64,000 nucleotides of DNA from Hyphomicrobiales bacterium. GTDB lineage: Bacteria; Pseudomonadota; Alphaproteobacteria; Rhizobiales; Rhizobiaceae. The number at the start of each line of letters is the position of its first letter. Positions within the stretch are counted from its first letter, which is position 1. The stretch is from NCBI GenBank assembly GCA_900473175.1, contig UCKM01000008.1:366837-430836 (forward strand), written 5' to 3'. A program made the position numbers and the translations under genes. This document shows, piece after piece, positions 1 to 7,812 of this stretch. The notes beneath the pieces are model-generated. The model searched no databases. It was not told the origin of the DNA and saw nothing but the letters and a program-made list of their open reading frames with translations.

Positions 1-105
1 GCCAGTGAACTCGCTGGCATTGCGGCCGGCATTGAAGGAAAACAGCACCACAAGCGCAATAGGCGCATAGAGGAACAGGTAGACCGCTGAAATAAAGGCA
101 CGCAT
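1..105 (-). CDS. ABC transporter permease, polyamine/PotC type (partial, cut by window start)
   Basis: The first 35 codons of a membrane protein are visible on the minus strand; the rest lies left of the window. The start ATG (105-103) shares one base with the stop of the upstream permease (TGATG), so the two are translationally coupled. The residues form a hydrophobic first membrane helix followed by a short soluble stretch containing VLFSFNAGRNASEF, as in the second permease of spermidine/putrescine-type importers. It would pair with the preceding permease to form the inner-membrane channel. Its identity rests mainly on position in the operon. Confidence 0.8.
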   Translation of the reverse strand, partial: MRAFISAVYLFLYAPIALVVLFSFNAGRNASEFTG

Positions 106-971
106 CAGACGAGATCCACCTGTCTTGTTCCCGCAATCTTCCAGGCGATCCGCATGGCGATCAAAAGCACGAAGACCACGACGACCACTAGCGTGACAGC
201 GATGGCCGAACCGAATGGCCAATTGCGCGATTGCAGGAAAAGATCCACGAGCGCATTGCCGATGAAGAACACCTTGCCGCCGCCGAGCAGCTGCGGGATC
301 AGATACTCGCCGAGCAGAAGGATGGTGACGAGCGCCAGCCCGGTCATAACGCCGGGCAGAGAAAGCGGCAGCGTCACGCTAAAAAACGTGGAGACCGGCC
401 TTGCGCCGAGATCCGCCGAGGCCTCCAGGAGGCGGCGGTCTAGCTTTTCGAGGCTGACATAGATGGGCATGATCATCAGCGGCAGGTAGCCATAGACGAT
501 GCCGAGAAGCACAGCGCCTGGCGTGTTGAGAATACGGACTTCCTCGAAACCGATCATACCCAGAAGATTGGGGATGCCCCGGGAGCCGAGGAGATACATC
601 CATGCATACGTGCGCACCAGCAGGCTTGTCCAGAATGGAACGACGACAAGGGAGACGAGGAGCAGCCGGTAACGCGGGCTGGTCTTGACCGCCAGATAGT
701 AGGCGACCGGGTAAGCGACGACGAGACAGACGAAGGAGCCGACCGGTGCAAGGATGACGGTGTTCCAGAAGGCGGCGGAGCGAGCTGGAAGATTGGCGAA
801 CTGGGCAAAGGTGAAGGCCGGCTGATAACCGCCTTCGGGCGCTCGCTCACCCACGGAAAAGACCAGCATAGCAATGAACGGCAGCACGAGAAAGATGAAC
901 AGCCACGCCACGGCCGGGGCGACAAGCGCTGCCGTTACCATCCTTCGTTTGGTGTTTAGTGCCAATGCCAT
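105..971 (-). CDS. ABC transporter permease, polyamine/PotB type
   Basis: Inner-membrane permease of about 288 residues with around six hydrophobic helices. The usual permease loop is near residues 180-215 (EASADLGARPVSTFFSVTLPL), which contacts the ATPase. A TTG five codons upstream (986) could also initiate, but ATG at 971 has a GAAGAG stretch just upstream and gives the normal family length. It follows the binding-protein gene after about 70 bp containing a hairpin and is coupled to the next permease by TGATG. The family is spermidine/putrescine-like (PotB); the actual substrate cannot be read from sequence, and related importers carry other cationic compounds. Confidence 0.88.
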   Translation of the reverse strand: MALALNTKRRMVTAALVAPAVAWLFIFLVLPFIAMLVFSVGERAPEGGYQPAFTFAQFANLPARSAAFWNTVILAPVGSFVCLVVAYPVAYYLAVKTSPRYRLLLVSLVVVPFWTSLLVRTYAWMYLLGSRGIPNLLGMIGFEEVRILNTPGAVLLGIVYGYLPLMIMPIYVSLEKLDRRLLEASADLGARPVSTFFSVTLPLSLPGVMTGLALVTILLLGEYLIPQLLGGGKVFFIGNALVDLFLQSRNWPFGSAIAVTLVVVVVFVLLIAMRIAWKIAGTRQVDLV

Positions 972-999
972 CGGGGGTCTCTTCAATGATCGATGCCTT

Positions 1000-1031
1000 G
1001 CCTCCCCCCGCCAGGTGCGGAGAGGGGAGGC
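1000..1031 (-). terminator. GC-rich hairpin between binding-protein and permease genes
   Basis: Stem GCCTCCCC (1000-1007) pairs with GGGGAGGC (1024-1031). It lies 13 bp beyond the stop of the binding-protein gene and before the permease start. No U-run follows, so it is more likely an mRNA-stabilising or attenuating structure than a full terminator. It would favour excess binding protein over permease. Confidence 0.5.
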
Positions 1032-1043
1032 TGGGGTGTTTCG

Positions 1044-2204
1044 TCAGGCGGACTTGAAGCGTGCCATGACTTCGGCCCGCGCCGGATCGGTGAGCGTGAC
1101 CGCGGCGCCGAATTCCAGCGGTGTCAGCTCAGTTTCCGGCGGATAGACGATGGCGTTGGAGGTGACTTCCTTTGGCAGGAGCGAAAGCACACGGCTGTCA
1201 GTCGTCGGAGCACCATTGGCGATATGCTCCTTCACGGCATTGGCCGGGTCCATCAGATAGTTCAGCAGCGCATAGCCCGCTGGCTTATTGGCAGCGCTTT
1301 TCGGAATGGCATAGAAGTCGGACCAGATTTCGCCGCCATCCTTGCCGAGGACGAACTTGATTTTCGGAACATCGCGGTTCAGCTGTGCGCCATCATTGGT
1401 CCAGCACATGGTCATCCAGGCATCCCCTGCACGCATGCCCGGCTGGTAGTCACTGTTGATGGCGTAGAGGTGCGGCTTGACCCTGATAAGGAGCTCTTCC
1501 GCCTTGGCGAGCTCTTCGGGCTTGATCGAATTAAAGGAGAAACCAAGCGAGACGAGCGCATTGCCGATCGTCGTCAGCTGATAATCGTGCACCATGGCAC
1601 GCCCGTCAGCCTCTCCCTGTGCGACCTCGAAGAAGTCCTTCCAGCTGGTGACCGGGGCCTTGATCTTCGACGAATTGAGAGCAATTCCGGTGGTGCCCCA
1701 GTTTTTCGGTACCGCATAGGTCGTACCGTCAACCACACCCTCGGCGGTGAAACGCGCTGTTTCCGTCGAGGCACTGTAGTTTGGCACTTTCGCCATATCG
1801 AGTGCATCGATCAGGCCGAGCTTCACATAGGTCGAGATTGTGTAGTTAGTCGGCACGAACAGGTCCCAGCCGGTACCGCCGGCCTGCAGCTTGGCCAGCA
1901 TTTCCTCGTTCGAACCGAAGACGTTGACTTCGACGGCAACGCCGGTCGCCGCGGTGAAGGCTTCGAAGGTTGCGGGGTCATGGTAGTTCGGCCATGTGGC
2001 GATCGACATCTGCTTGCCGAGATCGTCGGCAAAAGCCGGCGTCGAGAATAATCCTGTCTCACGTGCCAGCACAGCCGATGCAAGGCCAAGGCCGGTGACG
2101 CCGAGGAAATGTCGGCGTGTGACCGATCCGCGCTTGAGGCGTATCAGTTCATCCATCAGTCGTTCGGCGGAAATTGGGGCATTCTCTTTGTATGACTTAG
2201 ACAT
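1044..2204 (-). CDS. Periplasmic substrate-binding protein, polyamine-type ABC importer (Tat signal)
   Basis: About 386 residues, family 1/PotD-like. The start ATG at 2204 is chosen because AAGGGAA lies just upstream; the reading frame extends further 5' but that part looks non-coding. The N-terminus is unusually long before the export signal: SVTRRHFLG, then a hydrophobic run and a cleavage region ending ETGLFSTPAFA. This is a twin-arginine signal, implying export of a folded protein. The mature part begins with DDLGKQMSIATWPNYHDP, typical of spermidine/putrescine-binding relatives. It sits between the ATPase and permease genes of the same importer. The ligand is not determinable; polyamine or another amine is inferred from family. 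Confidence 0.88.
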   Translation of the reverse strand: MSKSYKENAPISAERLMDELIRLKRGSVTRRHFLGVTGLGLASAVLARETGLFSTPAFADDLGKQMSIATWPNYHDPATFEAFTAATGVAVEVNVFGSNEEMLAKLQAGGTGWDLFVPTNYTISTYVKLGLIDALDMAKVPNYSASTETARFTAEGVVDGTTYAVPKNWGTTGIALNSSKIKAPVTSWKDFFEVAQGEADGRAMVHDYQLTTIGNALVSLGFSFNSIKPEELAKAEELLIRVKPHLYAINSDYQPGMRAGDAWMTMCWTNDGAQLNRDVPKIKFVLGKDGGEIWSDFYAIPKSAANKPAGYALLNYLMDPANAVKEHIANGAPTTDSRVLSLLPKEVTSNAIVYPPETELTPLEFGAAVTLTDPARAEVMARFKSA

Positions 2205-2233
2205 GAAGATGTTCCCTTTGTTTTTGGTAGTGT

Positions 2234-3322
2234 TCAAGCCGGAAAGATATGTGCAGCACCGGGGTCGAAGTTCAGCACGACCCACTCATTCGGTTCGACG
2301 AGGTCGCCGTCGGCGAGGTCGCGTCTGTCGGCGGTGACAAGGAAATCGCCGAGCCCTTCGACGGCAACGGAATAATCGGCGGATGACCCAAGGAAGATGC
2401 GGTGGGTGACGATGCCGGAAAGCTTGCCGGGGGCCGAGCCGTTCTGCCGGTGCAGACTGATCGCTTCGGGGCGGAGCGCCAGGATGGCGGAGCCAGATTT
2501 GAGACCCGTTCTACCGGGTATCGACAGCGCACTGCCATCGGCAAGACGCAACGTGGAACCATCTGCATCTACAGTCGCGGCGATGCGATTGGTCTTGCCG
2601 ACGAAATCCGCCACGAATAGATCCGACGGGCGATCGTAGACTTCTCGCGGTGCTGCAAGCTGGACGACGCGGCCTGCATTCATCACGCAAACAAGGTCGC
2701 TCATCGACAGGGCTTCCTCCTGATCATGCGTTACCAAGACGAAGGTGATACCAAGCTCCCGCTGCAGCGTCTGCAATTCGATCTGCATGGCCGTGCGCAA
2801 TTTCTTGTCGAGCGCTGCAAGCGGTTCATCGAGAAGCAGGACCGAAGGTTTGTTCACCAGCGCGCGCGCCAGGGCCACACGCTGCTGCTGGCCGCCCGAC
2901 ATTTCGTGGATGCGGCGCTTGCCGAATCCCCCGAGTCGGACCATCTCCAGCGCCTCATTGGCGCGGCGGGAAATTTCCCTGGCGTTGATCCTGGGGCGCG
3001 CTTGCCTCAGCCCATAGGAGACGTTCTGTTCGACGTCAAAATGCGGAAAGAGCGCATACTGCTGGAACACCATATTGACCGGGCGGCGGTAGGCCGGGAC
3101 ACCGTTCATAGGCTGACCGTTGATCCAAACTTCGCCGGTTGTGGGCTGCTCGAACCCGCCGATCATCCGCAGGCACGTGGTCTTGCCGCAACCGGATGGG
3201 CCAAGCAGCGCAACGAACGCGCCCTTGGGTACCTGAAGATTGATGTCGGAGACGGCGGTCACAGCGCCATAGGATTTGCTGACCGACCGGAACTCGATGT
3301 CGTTCGTTGAAGCGGATGTCAC
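2234..3322 (-). CDS. ABC transporter ATP-binding protein, polyamine/PotA type
   Basis: Cytoplasmic ATPase of 362 residues. Visible are Walker A GPSGCGKTT (about residues 41-49), Q-loop FQQYALFPH, signature MSGGQQQR, Walker B LLLDEPLAALD, and the H-loop VTHDQEEAL. A C-terminal TOBE-like beta domain (about residues 240-362) is typical of PotA/MalK-type subunits. The start is GTG at 3322, preceded by AGGGGA; this is the first gene of the leftward importer operon. It is divergent from the LuxR-type regulator, with about 190 bp between the two starts. Confidence 0.92.
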   Translation of the reverse strand: MTSASTNDIEFRSVSKSYGAVTAVSDINLQVPKGAFVALLGPSGCGKTTCLRMIGGFEQPTTGEVWINGQPMNGVPAYRRPVNMVFQQYALFPHFDVEQNVSYGLRQARPRINAREISRRANEALEMVRLGGFGKRRIHEMSGGQQQRVALARALVNKPSVLLLDEPLAALDKKLRTAMQIELQTLQRELGITFVLVTHDQEEALSMSDLVCVMNAGRVVQLAAPREVYDRPSDLFVADFVGKTNRIAATVDADGSTLRLADGSALSIPGRTGLKSGSAILALRPEAISLHRQNGSAPGKLSGIVTHRIFLGSSADYSVAVEGLGDFLVTADRRDLADGDLVEPNEWVVLNFDPGAAHIFPA

Positions 3323-3414
3323 GTTGGTCCCCTGCGGCTTGAGTTTAACAGAAGCAGTCTTCGCTGCCTTCTGCCACCGTCATGCATGACAACCTAGTCA
3401 ACAAGCGGCTGCGC

Positions 3415-3471
3415 GGTATATACCCCGAAAGAGGTATTTCAACCGGAAAATGCCAATGTAAGGTATATGCC
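3415..3471. promoter_or_regulatory. Paired palindromic sites GGTATATACC / GGTATATGCC in the divergent promoter region
   Basis: A perfect 10-bp palindrome GGTATATACC lies at 3415-3424 and a one-mismatch copy GGTATATGCC at 3462-3471, centres 47 bp apart. Both fall between the starts of the importer operon (3322, leftward) and the LuxR-type gene (3513, rightward). Position and symmetry suggest the operator for that regulator; this is inference. Confidence 0.5.
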
Positions 3472-3512
3472 TGTTGCGGGAAAAAACATGAGCTGCAACG
3501 AGGGGGAGTACA

Positions 3513-4319
3513 ATGAGCGTCGACGTCGAAATGCTGTTCGATGCATTCCGCCAGTTCGTAGGCAAATCGTCCTTGGTGCCGCGGGAATTTGGCGATCTCT
3601 TTGGACAGACCATGCATGCGCTGGTGAAGTTCGACTACGTTGTTGTGTTTGCCTATCGCGGCAATGAGCGTCCCATCGACCTCTACAGCACTTTCGATTC
3701 GGCGGAGCATGTGATTTTCGTCAGCCTGTATCAGGCAGGGCCTTATCTGCTCGATCCATTTTATCACACGGCGCGGGCTCCCAAGCCTGGTGTCTGGCGC
3801 ATGCGCGAACTCGCGCCTGACCGGTTTTTTTCAAGCGAATATTACCGTACCTATTATGTGCAGACCGGCCTTGCCGAGGAGATTGGTTTCTTCGTTCCAG
3901 TCGGAAACGACATTACGATCGTGCTGTCATTGATGCGGCGCGGCGAGACGGGACCGTTTCCGGCTCAGGAGTTCTCGCTGCTGCGCAAGGCCGACCCGCT
4001 GGTCGCGACGCTTGTCCGGCAATATTGCTCCGATATCGGCCATCTTTTCGATGCGGCAGTGGCGAGGCAAGGCGGGGGGCGGCGAAAGGTCAAGCTGAAT
4101 GCCGCCGATACGGTCTGGCGCGATCTTAATCTTACCGACCGCGAAGCGGCGATCATCGAACTGGTGCTTCAGGGGCATTCATCCGAATCGATCGGATTAA
4201 GGTTGAATATTGCCACCGGAACGGTGAAGGTGCATCGGCGCAATGTCTATCGCAAGCTGGGTATTTCTTCGCAAACCCAGCTCCTGTCCATCTACCTGAG
4301 GAAACTGAACGAGCATTAA
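3513..4319 (+). CDS. LuxR-family transcriptional regulator
   Basis: A 268-residue DNA-binding protein. The C-terminal LuxR-type helix-turn-helix is clear at about residues 205-260 (LTDREAAIIELVLQG, then TGTVKVHRRNVYRKLGI). The N-terminal 180 residues form an unassigned sensor-like domain with no receiver aspartate pattern, so it is not an orthodox response regulator. ATG at 3513 has a strong GGGGGAG upstream. It is divergent from the polyamine-type importer, which makes it the likely local regulator, possibly sensing the imported amine or a derivative. Autoinducer binding is possible but I see no specific support. Confidence 0.87.
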   Translation: MSVDVEMLFDAFRQFVGKSSLVPREFGDLFGQTMHALVKFDYVVVFAYRGNERPIDLYSTFDSAEHVIFVSLYQAGPYLLDPFYHTARAPKPGVWRMRELAPDRFFSSEYYRTYYVQTGLAEEIGFFVPVGNDITIVLSLMRRGETGPFPAQEFSLLRKADPLVATLVRQYCSDIGHLFDAAVARQGGGRRKVKLNAADTVWRDLNLTDREAAIIELVLQGHSSESIGLRLNIATGTVKVHRRNVYRKLGISSQTQLLSIYLRKLNEH

Positions 4320-4750
4320 GCTCTGTGTCCCGCAAAACGAAACGCGTACTCAAAACGGTCCCTCTGGCGGTAATCCCCAGACAGTTCAAGCAAACAGAAG
4401 TGGGACGCCTAAATCGCGGTAAGGAGCGAGTGGTTTGTCAGCCATGTCTCGGGCCACGGCGACACCGGTAAGATTCTCAACGCCATGATCGGCATTGGTG
4501 CATCGATCATTTGTCAACGGTTTGGCAATAGGCAGGCAAGATCGAAATCAGCTTGATCCGGGGGCCATGGCGCACAAACACAACGCAGATCGTCGTCATC
4601 ACATCGGAAAGATGAAATTCAGGGTGACGAACTGGGCGGATTATGAGGCTGGTTTGCGCCTATGTGGCAGCCTGACATTATGGTAACGCCGGAGGCATTG
4701 GCGAACCCGCGACGGAAGGTCCGGGACGTCATCGGCCGGCCGCTGGAGTT
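4320..4750. other. Intergenic stretch without a recognisable gene
   Basis: About 430 bp between the LuxR-type gene and the 3' end of hipA, which converge. Short open frames exist on the plus strand but lack ribosome-binding sites and family resemblance. No strong terminator hairpin was seen. Confidence 0.5.
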
Positions 4751-6112
4751 CTATCTCGGCCTGGCGGTCAAAAACAGCGCATCTGCATTGCGCGCACTTT
4801 GGCCGGAAAGATCTGCCAGCAGCTCGGTTCGATGCTTGATGGCCGCCAAGGTGGACGTCAGAAGCTGATCGGGGAAGCCGTGTGGGAGCGATGTGATGAC
4901 CGCTTGTGCCTGCCGTTCGGCGTTGGTGGCGATGTCTTCAATAATCGCCCGCATCGCCGGGGTGCCGACACCAGCGAGGTCGGCCGTCTGCATAAAATGT
5001 CGTGGCATTATCTCGTGGATGGCATAGTGGCGGTTCTTTCCCGCCGACATCGCCAGCTTGAACTTTTTGCGGGGAATCTGATCGACGTCGAGGCTCGGCT
5101 GCGCGGTCAGTACGTCATAGAGCGGGGTCATGCGGAAGCGTCCTCCCGGGCCGAGGAATATGCTGAAGTTCTTCGCATGACCGTCGGTAGCGCCGAGCAT
5201 CCAGAAGATTATGTTGGCGCGCATGAAAGTGGCGATGTCGGTATCGGGGGTGTCGCTGCCTTTGAGCAGATTGATGATCTCGCGCATGCCGGGGCCGCCG
5301 TCGGACTGGTACTTCTTGGTCGGCGGGATCGACAGAGCCTGGCAAGTATCTTCCTGCGGCAGCCGCAGCAGGCGGCCATCTCTTGTCCAAAGACGGTCGA
5401 AGCGTTCGACGATCAGTGTGCGGCGTTCCCCAAAATCGGCGATCTGGACGTTGGCAGCGGGGACGCCGAACGCGCCCAGCAGTTTCAGGCAGAGATACTC
5501 GTTCTCGACGCTGTTCGAGAGGTCGATCCCGTTGGGGAGCTGGCCGATCTGCGGTTTGAGGATGTGGGTGGTCGCGGTGGTACCGGTGGGTTTGAACCAC
5601 TGGCCGTCCTTGCGCAGCAGGGCGGTTTTTTCCTGGGCACCGGCGATCGAGATGCGGAAATCTTCGTCCTCCCCCATGCCGAGCGGGGCGTCAGCGAGAT
5701 TCTTGATGATGTCGGCAACGTCGTCGTCACTAACGGGTTTGCCGGCGATGTCACCGGCAGTGCCGGGGTCGATGCCGTCGGACAGGAACTGCAGGGCACC
5801 GACGCAGTCGTGGCCGAGTGCGGTTAGCAGGCTGAAGGCATCAGTGCCGTCCGCACCGACGCGCTCGGCGACGCGCTTGCGAATGGGGTCGCTGTCGGGC
5901 AGCAGGTTGTCGAAGACATTGATGACCGGGGCGCCGATATAGCGGTCTTCGCGCAGGGGCAGCGAGAGCGAGACCGGGAAGGTGCCGCGCCAGTCCAGCC
6001 AGTCGCGTGTGTACTGGAAGTCGATCGCGCCGGTTGACGCGCGGCTGAATACGCCGACGAGGCGGCTGTTCAGGAAGACATTTAGGGGGACGTGCGCCCG
6101 CTTGCGTCCCAT
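4751..6112 (-). CDS. hipA: HipA-family toxin, serine/threonine kinase
   Basis: 453 residues, close to E. coli HipA (440). The kinase core is intact. ISIAGAQEKTALL places the autophosphorylatable serine at residue 155, equivalent to E. coli Ser150. ATDGHAKNFS supplies catalytic Asp310 and Asn315, and LYDVL supplies metal-binding Asp333. HipA kinases phosphorylate glutamyl-tRNA synthetase or other targets and drive dormancy or persistence; the target here is unknown. The start overlaps the hipB stop (TGATG), so toxin translation is coupled to antitoxin. The module is divergent from nothing obvious and looks like an acquired accessory cassette, but it is not degraded. Confidence 0.95.
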   Translation of the reverse strand: MGRKRAHVPLNVFLNSRLVGVFSRASTGAIDFQYTRDWLDWRGTFPVSLSLPLREDRYIGAPVINVFDNLLPDSDPIRKRVAERVGADGTDAFSLLTALGHDCVGALQFLSDGIDPGTAGDIAGKPVSDDDVADIIKNLADAPLGMGEDEDFRISIAGAQEKTALLRKDGQWFKPTGTTATTHILKPQIGQLPNGIDLSNSVENEYLCLKLLGAFGVPAANVQIADFGERRTLIVERFDRLWTRDGRLLRLPQEDTCQALSIPPTKKYQSDGGPGMREIINLLKGSDTPDTDIATFMRANIIFWMLGATDGHAKNFSIFLGPGGRFRMTPLYDVLTAQPSLDVDQIPRKKFKLAMSAGKNRHYAIHEIMPRHFMQTADLAGVGTPAMRAIIEDIATNAERQAQAVITSLPHGFPDQLLTSTLAAIKHRTELLADLSGQSARNADALFLTARPR

Positions 6113-6366
6113 CAGAACAGGTCCTCGATGTCGACGGCGCTGCCCTGGCTGCGCGGTCTGACGACCAGTTCAAGGTTGAGGGCCGAGAGGGCTTCCATCA
6201 GGGTGCGTAGCTGGACAGCGGGTTCTCCGGCTTCGAGGCGAGACACCGTGCCTTGCCGCAGATGGATTTGTTCGCCGAGTGTGCGTTGCGTTAGCCCTGC
6301 GTGTTTGCGGGCGCGGCGCAGGATAGCGCCAAGCTGCTTCTCGGTACGGGCAATGTGCTCATTCAT
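6112..6366 (-). CDS. hipB: HipB-family antitoxin, XRE-type DNA-binding protein
   Basis: 84 residues. ATG at 6366 is preferred because GGAGG lies six bases upstream; a TTG two codons earlier is the alternative. The helix-turn-helix is at about residues 10-65 (LGAILRRARKHAGLTQRTLGEQIHLRQGTVSRLEAGEP), typical of HipB. It should neutralise HipA and repress the operon by binding the four palindromes just upstream. The C-terminus (about residues 65-84, VVRPRSQGSAVDIEDLF) may be the flexible tail seen in HipB proteins. Confidence 0.93.
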   Translation of the reverse strand: MNEHIARTEKQLGAILRRARKHAGLTQRTLGEQIHLRQGTVSRLEAGEPAVQLRTLMEALSALNLELVVRPRSQGSAVDIEDLF

Positions 6367-6386
6367 GGACAACCTCCATGCATCAG

Positions 6387-6485
6387 TATACGCGATAGCG
6401 TATAAAGTGTCAATATACGCGAGTGCGTGTAATTAGCCATTATACGCGAAAGCGTATAAAATGATAATATACGCGAATGCGTATA
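6387..6485. promoter_or_regulatory. hipBA operator array: four 18-bp palindromes at 27-bp period
   Basis: Sites with the pattern TATACGC-N4-GCGTATA occur at 6387-6404, 6414-6431, 6441-6458 and 6468-6485. Sites 1, 3 and 4 are perfect in both arms; site 2 ends GCGTGTA (one mismatch). Start-to-start distance is exactly 27 bp throughout. The array begins 21 bp upstream of the hipB start, so it overlaps the promoter. E. coli hipBA also has four operators, but with a different half-site (TATCC). Confidence 0.9.
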
Positions 6486-6676
6486 CGAATTCGCTACGTC
6501 GGGGCCGAGCTTGGCTCCAGTTGTTTGCGTTTTATGGCTATCGCGATCACAGGCAGTCGGCAAAACTGAAACGATTGCCTCCATTCCGTTGCATAGCATC
6601 TCCGAAGATGTTGCCCCGATTTTTTCCAGATTGCTCGGAGCGAGCGTATATGGCTAGCTCATTGGACGGCCAGGGC

Positions 6677-6934
6677 CTATTTTATGGGCCGTATACCGCT
6701 GACAATGGTCTTGCCCGACGCATTGGTCGTATAGGTGATCGCGACGTGCTCGCCAACTTTCAAGGTTTCAGCCTCAATACCTTCCGGCAGGCGCACCCTC
6801 TGACCATTGTTGAGGGTAATCATATCGGCTTTTGTGTCGATGGACTTGATCGTGCCATCCACATCCTTGGCGAATGCACTTGACGTCGCCAGCATCGCGG
6901 CGACTACAGTTGCGGTGATAACCAGTCTTTTCAT
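6677..6934 (-). CDS. Small exported DUF1344-type protein
   Basis: 85 residues. An N-terminal signal peptide (about residues 1-22, ending SSAFA) is followed by a compact beta-rich domain (DVDGTIKSIDTKADMITLNNG...RLPEG) as in DUF1344 proteins, common in Rhizobiales and of unknown function. ATG at 6934 is preceded by AAGGAG at good spacing. It is divergent from the response-regulator gene (7144), with about 210 bp between, so the two-component system could control it; that is inference from position only. Confidence 0.85.
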   Translation of the reverse strand: MKRLVITATVVAAMLATSSAFAKDVDGTIKSIDTKADMITLNNGQRVRLPEGIEAETLKVGEHVAITYTTNASGKTIVSGIRPIK

Positions 6935-7143
6935 GACTCACTCCTTGTTGAGGACGAGTCCAACTTGACATCCGGACATTACGGGCCGTTTGCAGCGTCC
7001 TTACCAATAAGTAAGTTTGAACTAGCCGACTGGAGCTCTTGGCAACGTTTATGCGAGAATGACAAGTAGTTGTGAGAAGAAGCTCAACGTCTCGATAAAA
7101 GCGGGATTGGTTAATTGCTATCGGCATTGTATAACAATTTTTA

Positions 7144-7812
7144 ATGCGAATACTTCTCGTGGAAGACAACACAGAACTAGCGTCCTGGCTTGGAAAAGCA
7201 CTGCGCCAGGCACAATATGCCGTCGATATCGTTCACGACGGCGAGGACGCTGATCACGCTCTGCGTCTCGCAGAATACGCGCTTGTCATCCTTGATCTGG
7301 CGCTTCCGAAGATCGATGGCATGACCGTGTTACGGCGGTTGCGCCAAAGGGCCAACAAAGTGCCGGTAATCATTCTAACAGCCAATGCCAGCCTTGGAGG
7401 TCGTGTTGCGGGACTCGATGAAGGGGCAGACGACTATCTTGCCAAGCCGTTCGAAATTGCTGAACTGGAGGCCCGTATACGCGCTCAGTTGCGGCGTGGA
7501 AGTGACCGTGCTTTACCCGAAATTACCGTCGGAGAATTGCTTTTTAATGGTCGAACACGCCAGTTCTCTCTCTCAGGCGAGCCCTTGTCTTTTACGCCGC
7601 GAGAGCATGCGGTTCTAGAGCATCTCGTGCTCAAGGCCGGGACGACCGTTAGCAAGTCGGCACTGTCAGAAAGTGTATTCGGCTTCGACGATTTGGCAGA
7701 TCCGAGCGCGATCGAAATCTATGTCCATAGGGTGCGAAAAAAGCTGGAGGGAAGCTCGGTAAAGATCGCCACACTGCGCGGCCTTGGATATCTTTTGCGC
7801 CATGACGAATGA
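7144..7812 (+). CDS. OmpR-family response regulator (TctD/QseB-like)
   Basis: 222 residues. The receiver domain (1-115) has acidic residues at the start (VEDN), the phospho-acceptor Asp51 in VILDLALP and the conserved lysine in YLAKPFE. A C-terminal winged helix (about 125-220) ends VHRVRKKLEGSSVKIATLRGLGYLL. The stop overlaps the histidine-kinase start, so the two are made together. The next transporter operon converges on this pair, so regulation of that importer is plausible, as tctDE regulates its transporter, but no binding site was identified. Confidence 0.93.
   Translation: MRILLVEDNTELASWLGKALRQAQYAVDIVHDGEDADHALRLAEYALVILDLALPKIDGMTVLRRLRQRANKVPVIILTANASLGGRVAGLDEGADDYLAKPFEIAELEARIRAQLRRGSDRALPEITVGELLFNGRTRQFSLSGEPLSFTPREHAVLEHLVLKAGTTVSKSALSESVFGFDDLADPSAIEIYVHRVRKKLEGSSVKIATLRGLGYLLRHDE

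Noticed and set aside
993..2051. 352-codon plus-strand frame across the binding-protein gene
   Set aside because: It is the antisense shadow of a clear PotD-like gene with Tat signal and ribosome-binding site.
4799..5827. 342-codon plus-strand frame opposite hipA
   Set aside because: Antisense of an intact HipA kinase with all catalytic residues; no ribosome-binding site.
6363..6599. 78-codon minus-strand frame with a repeated YTxSRIL motif
   Set aside because: The repeat in the peptide is a by-product of translating the four 27-bp operators (27 is a multiple of three); no start signal.
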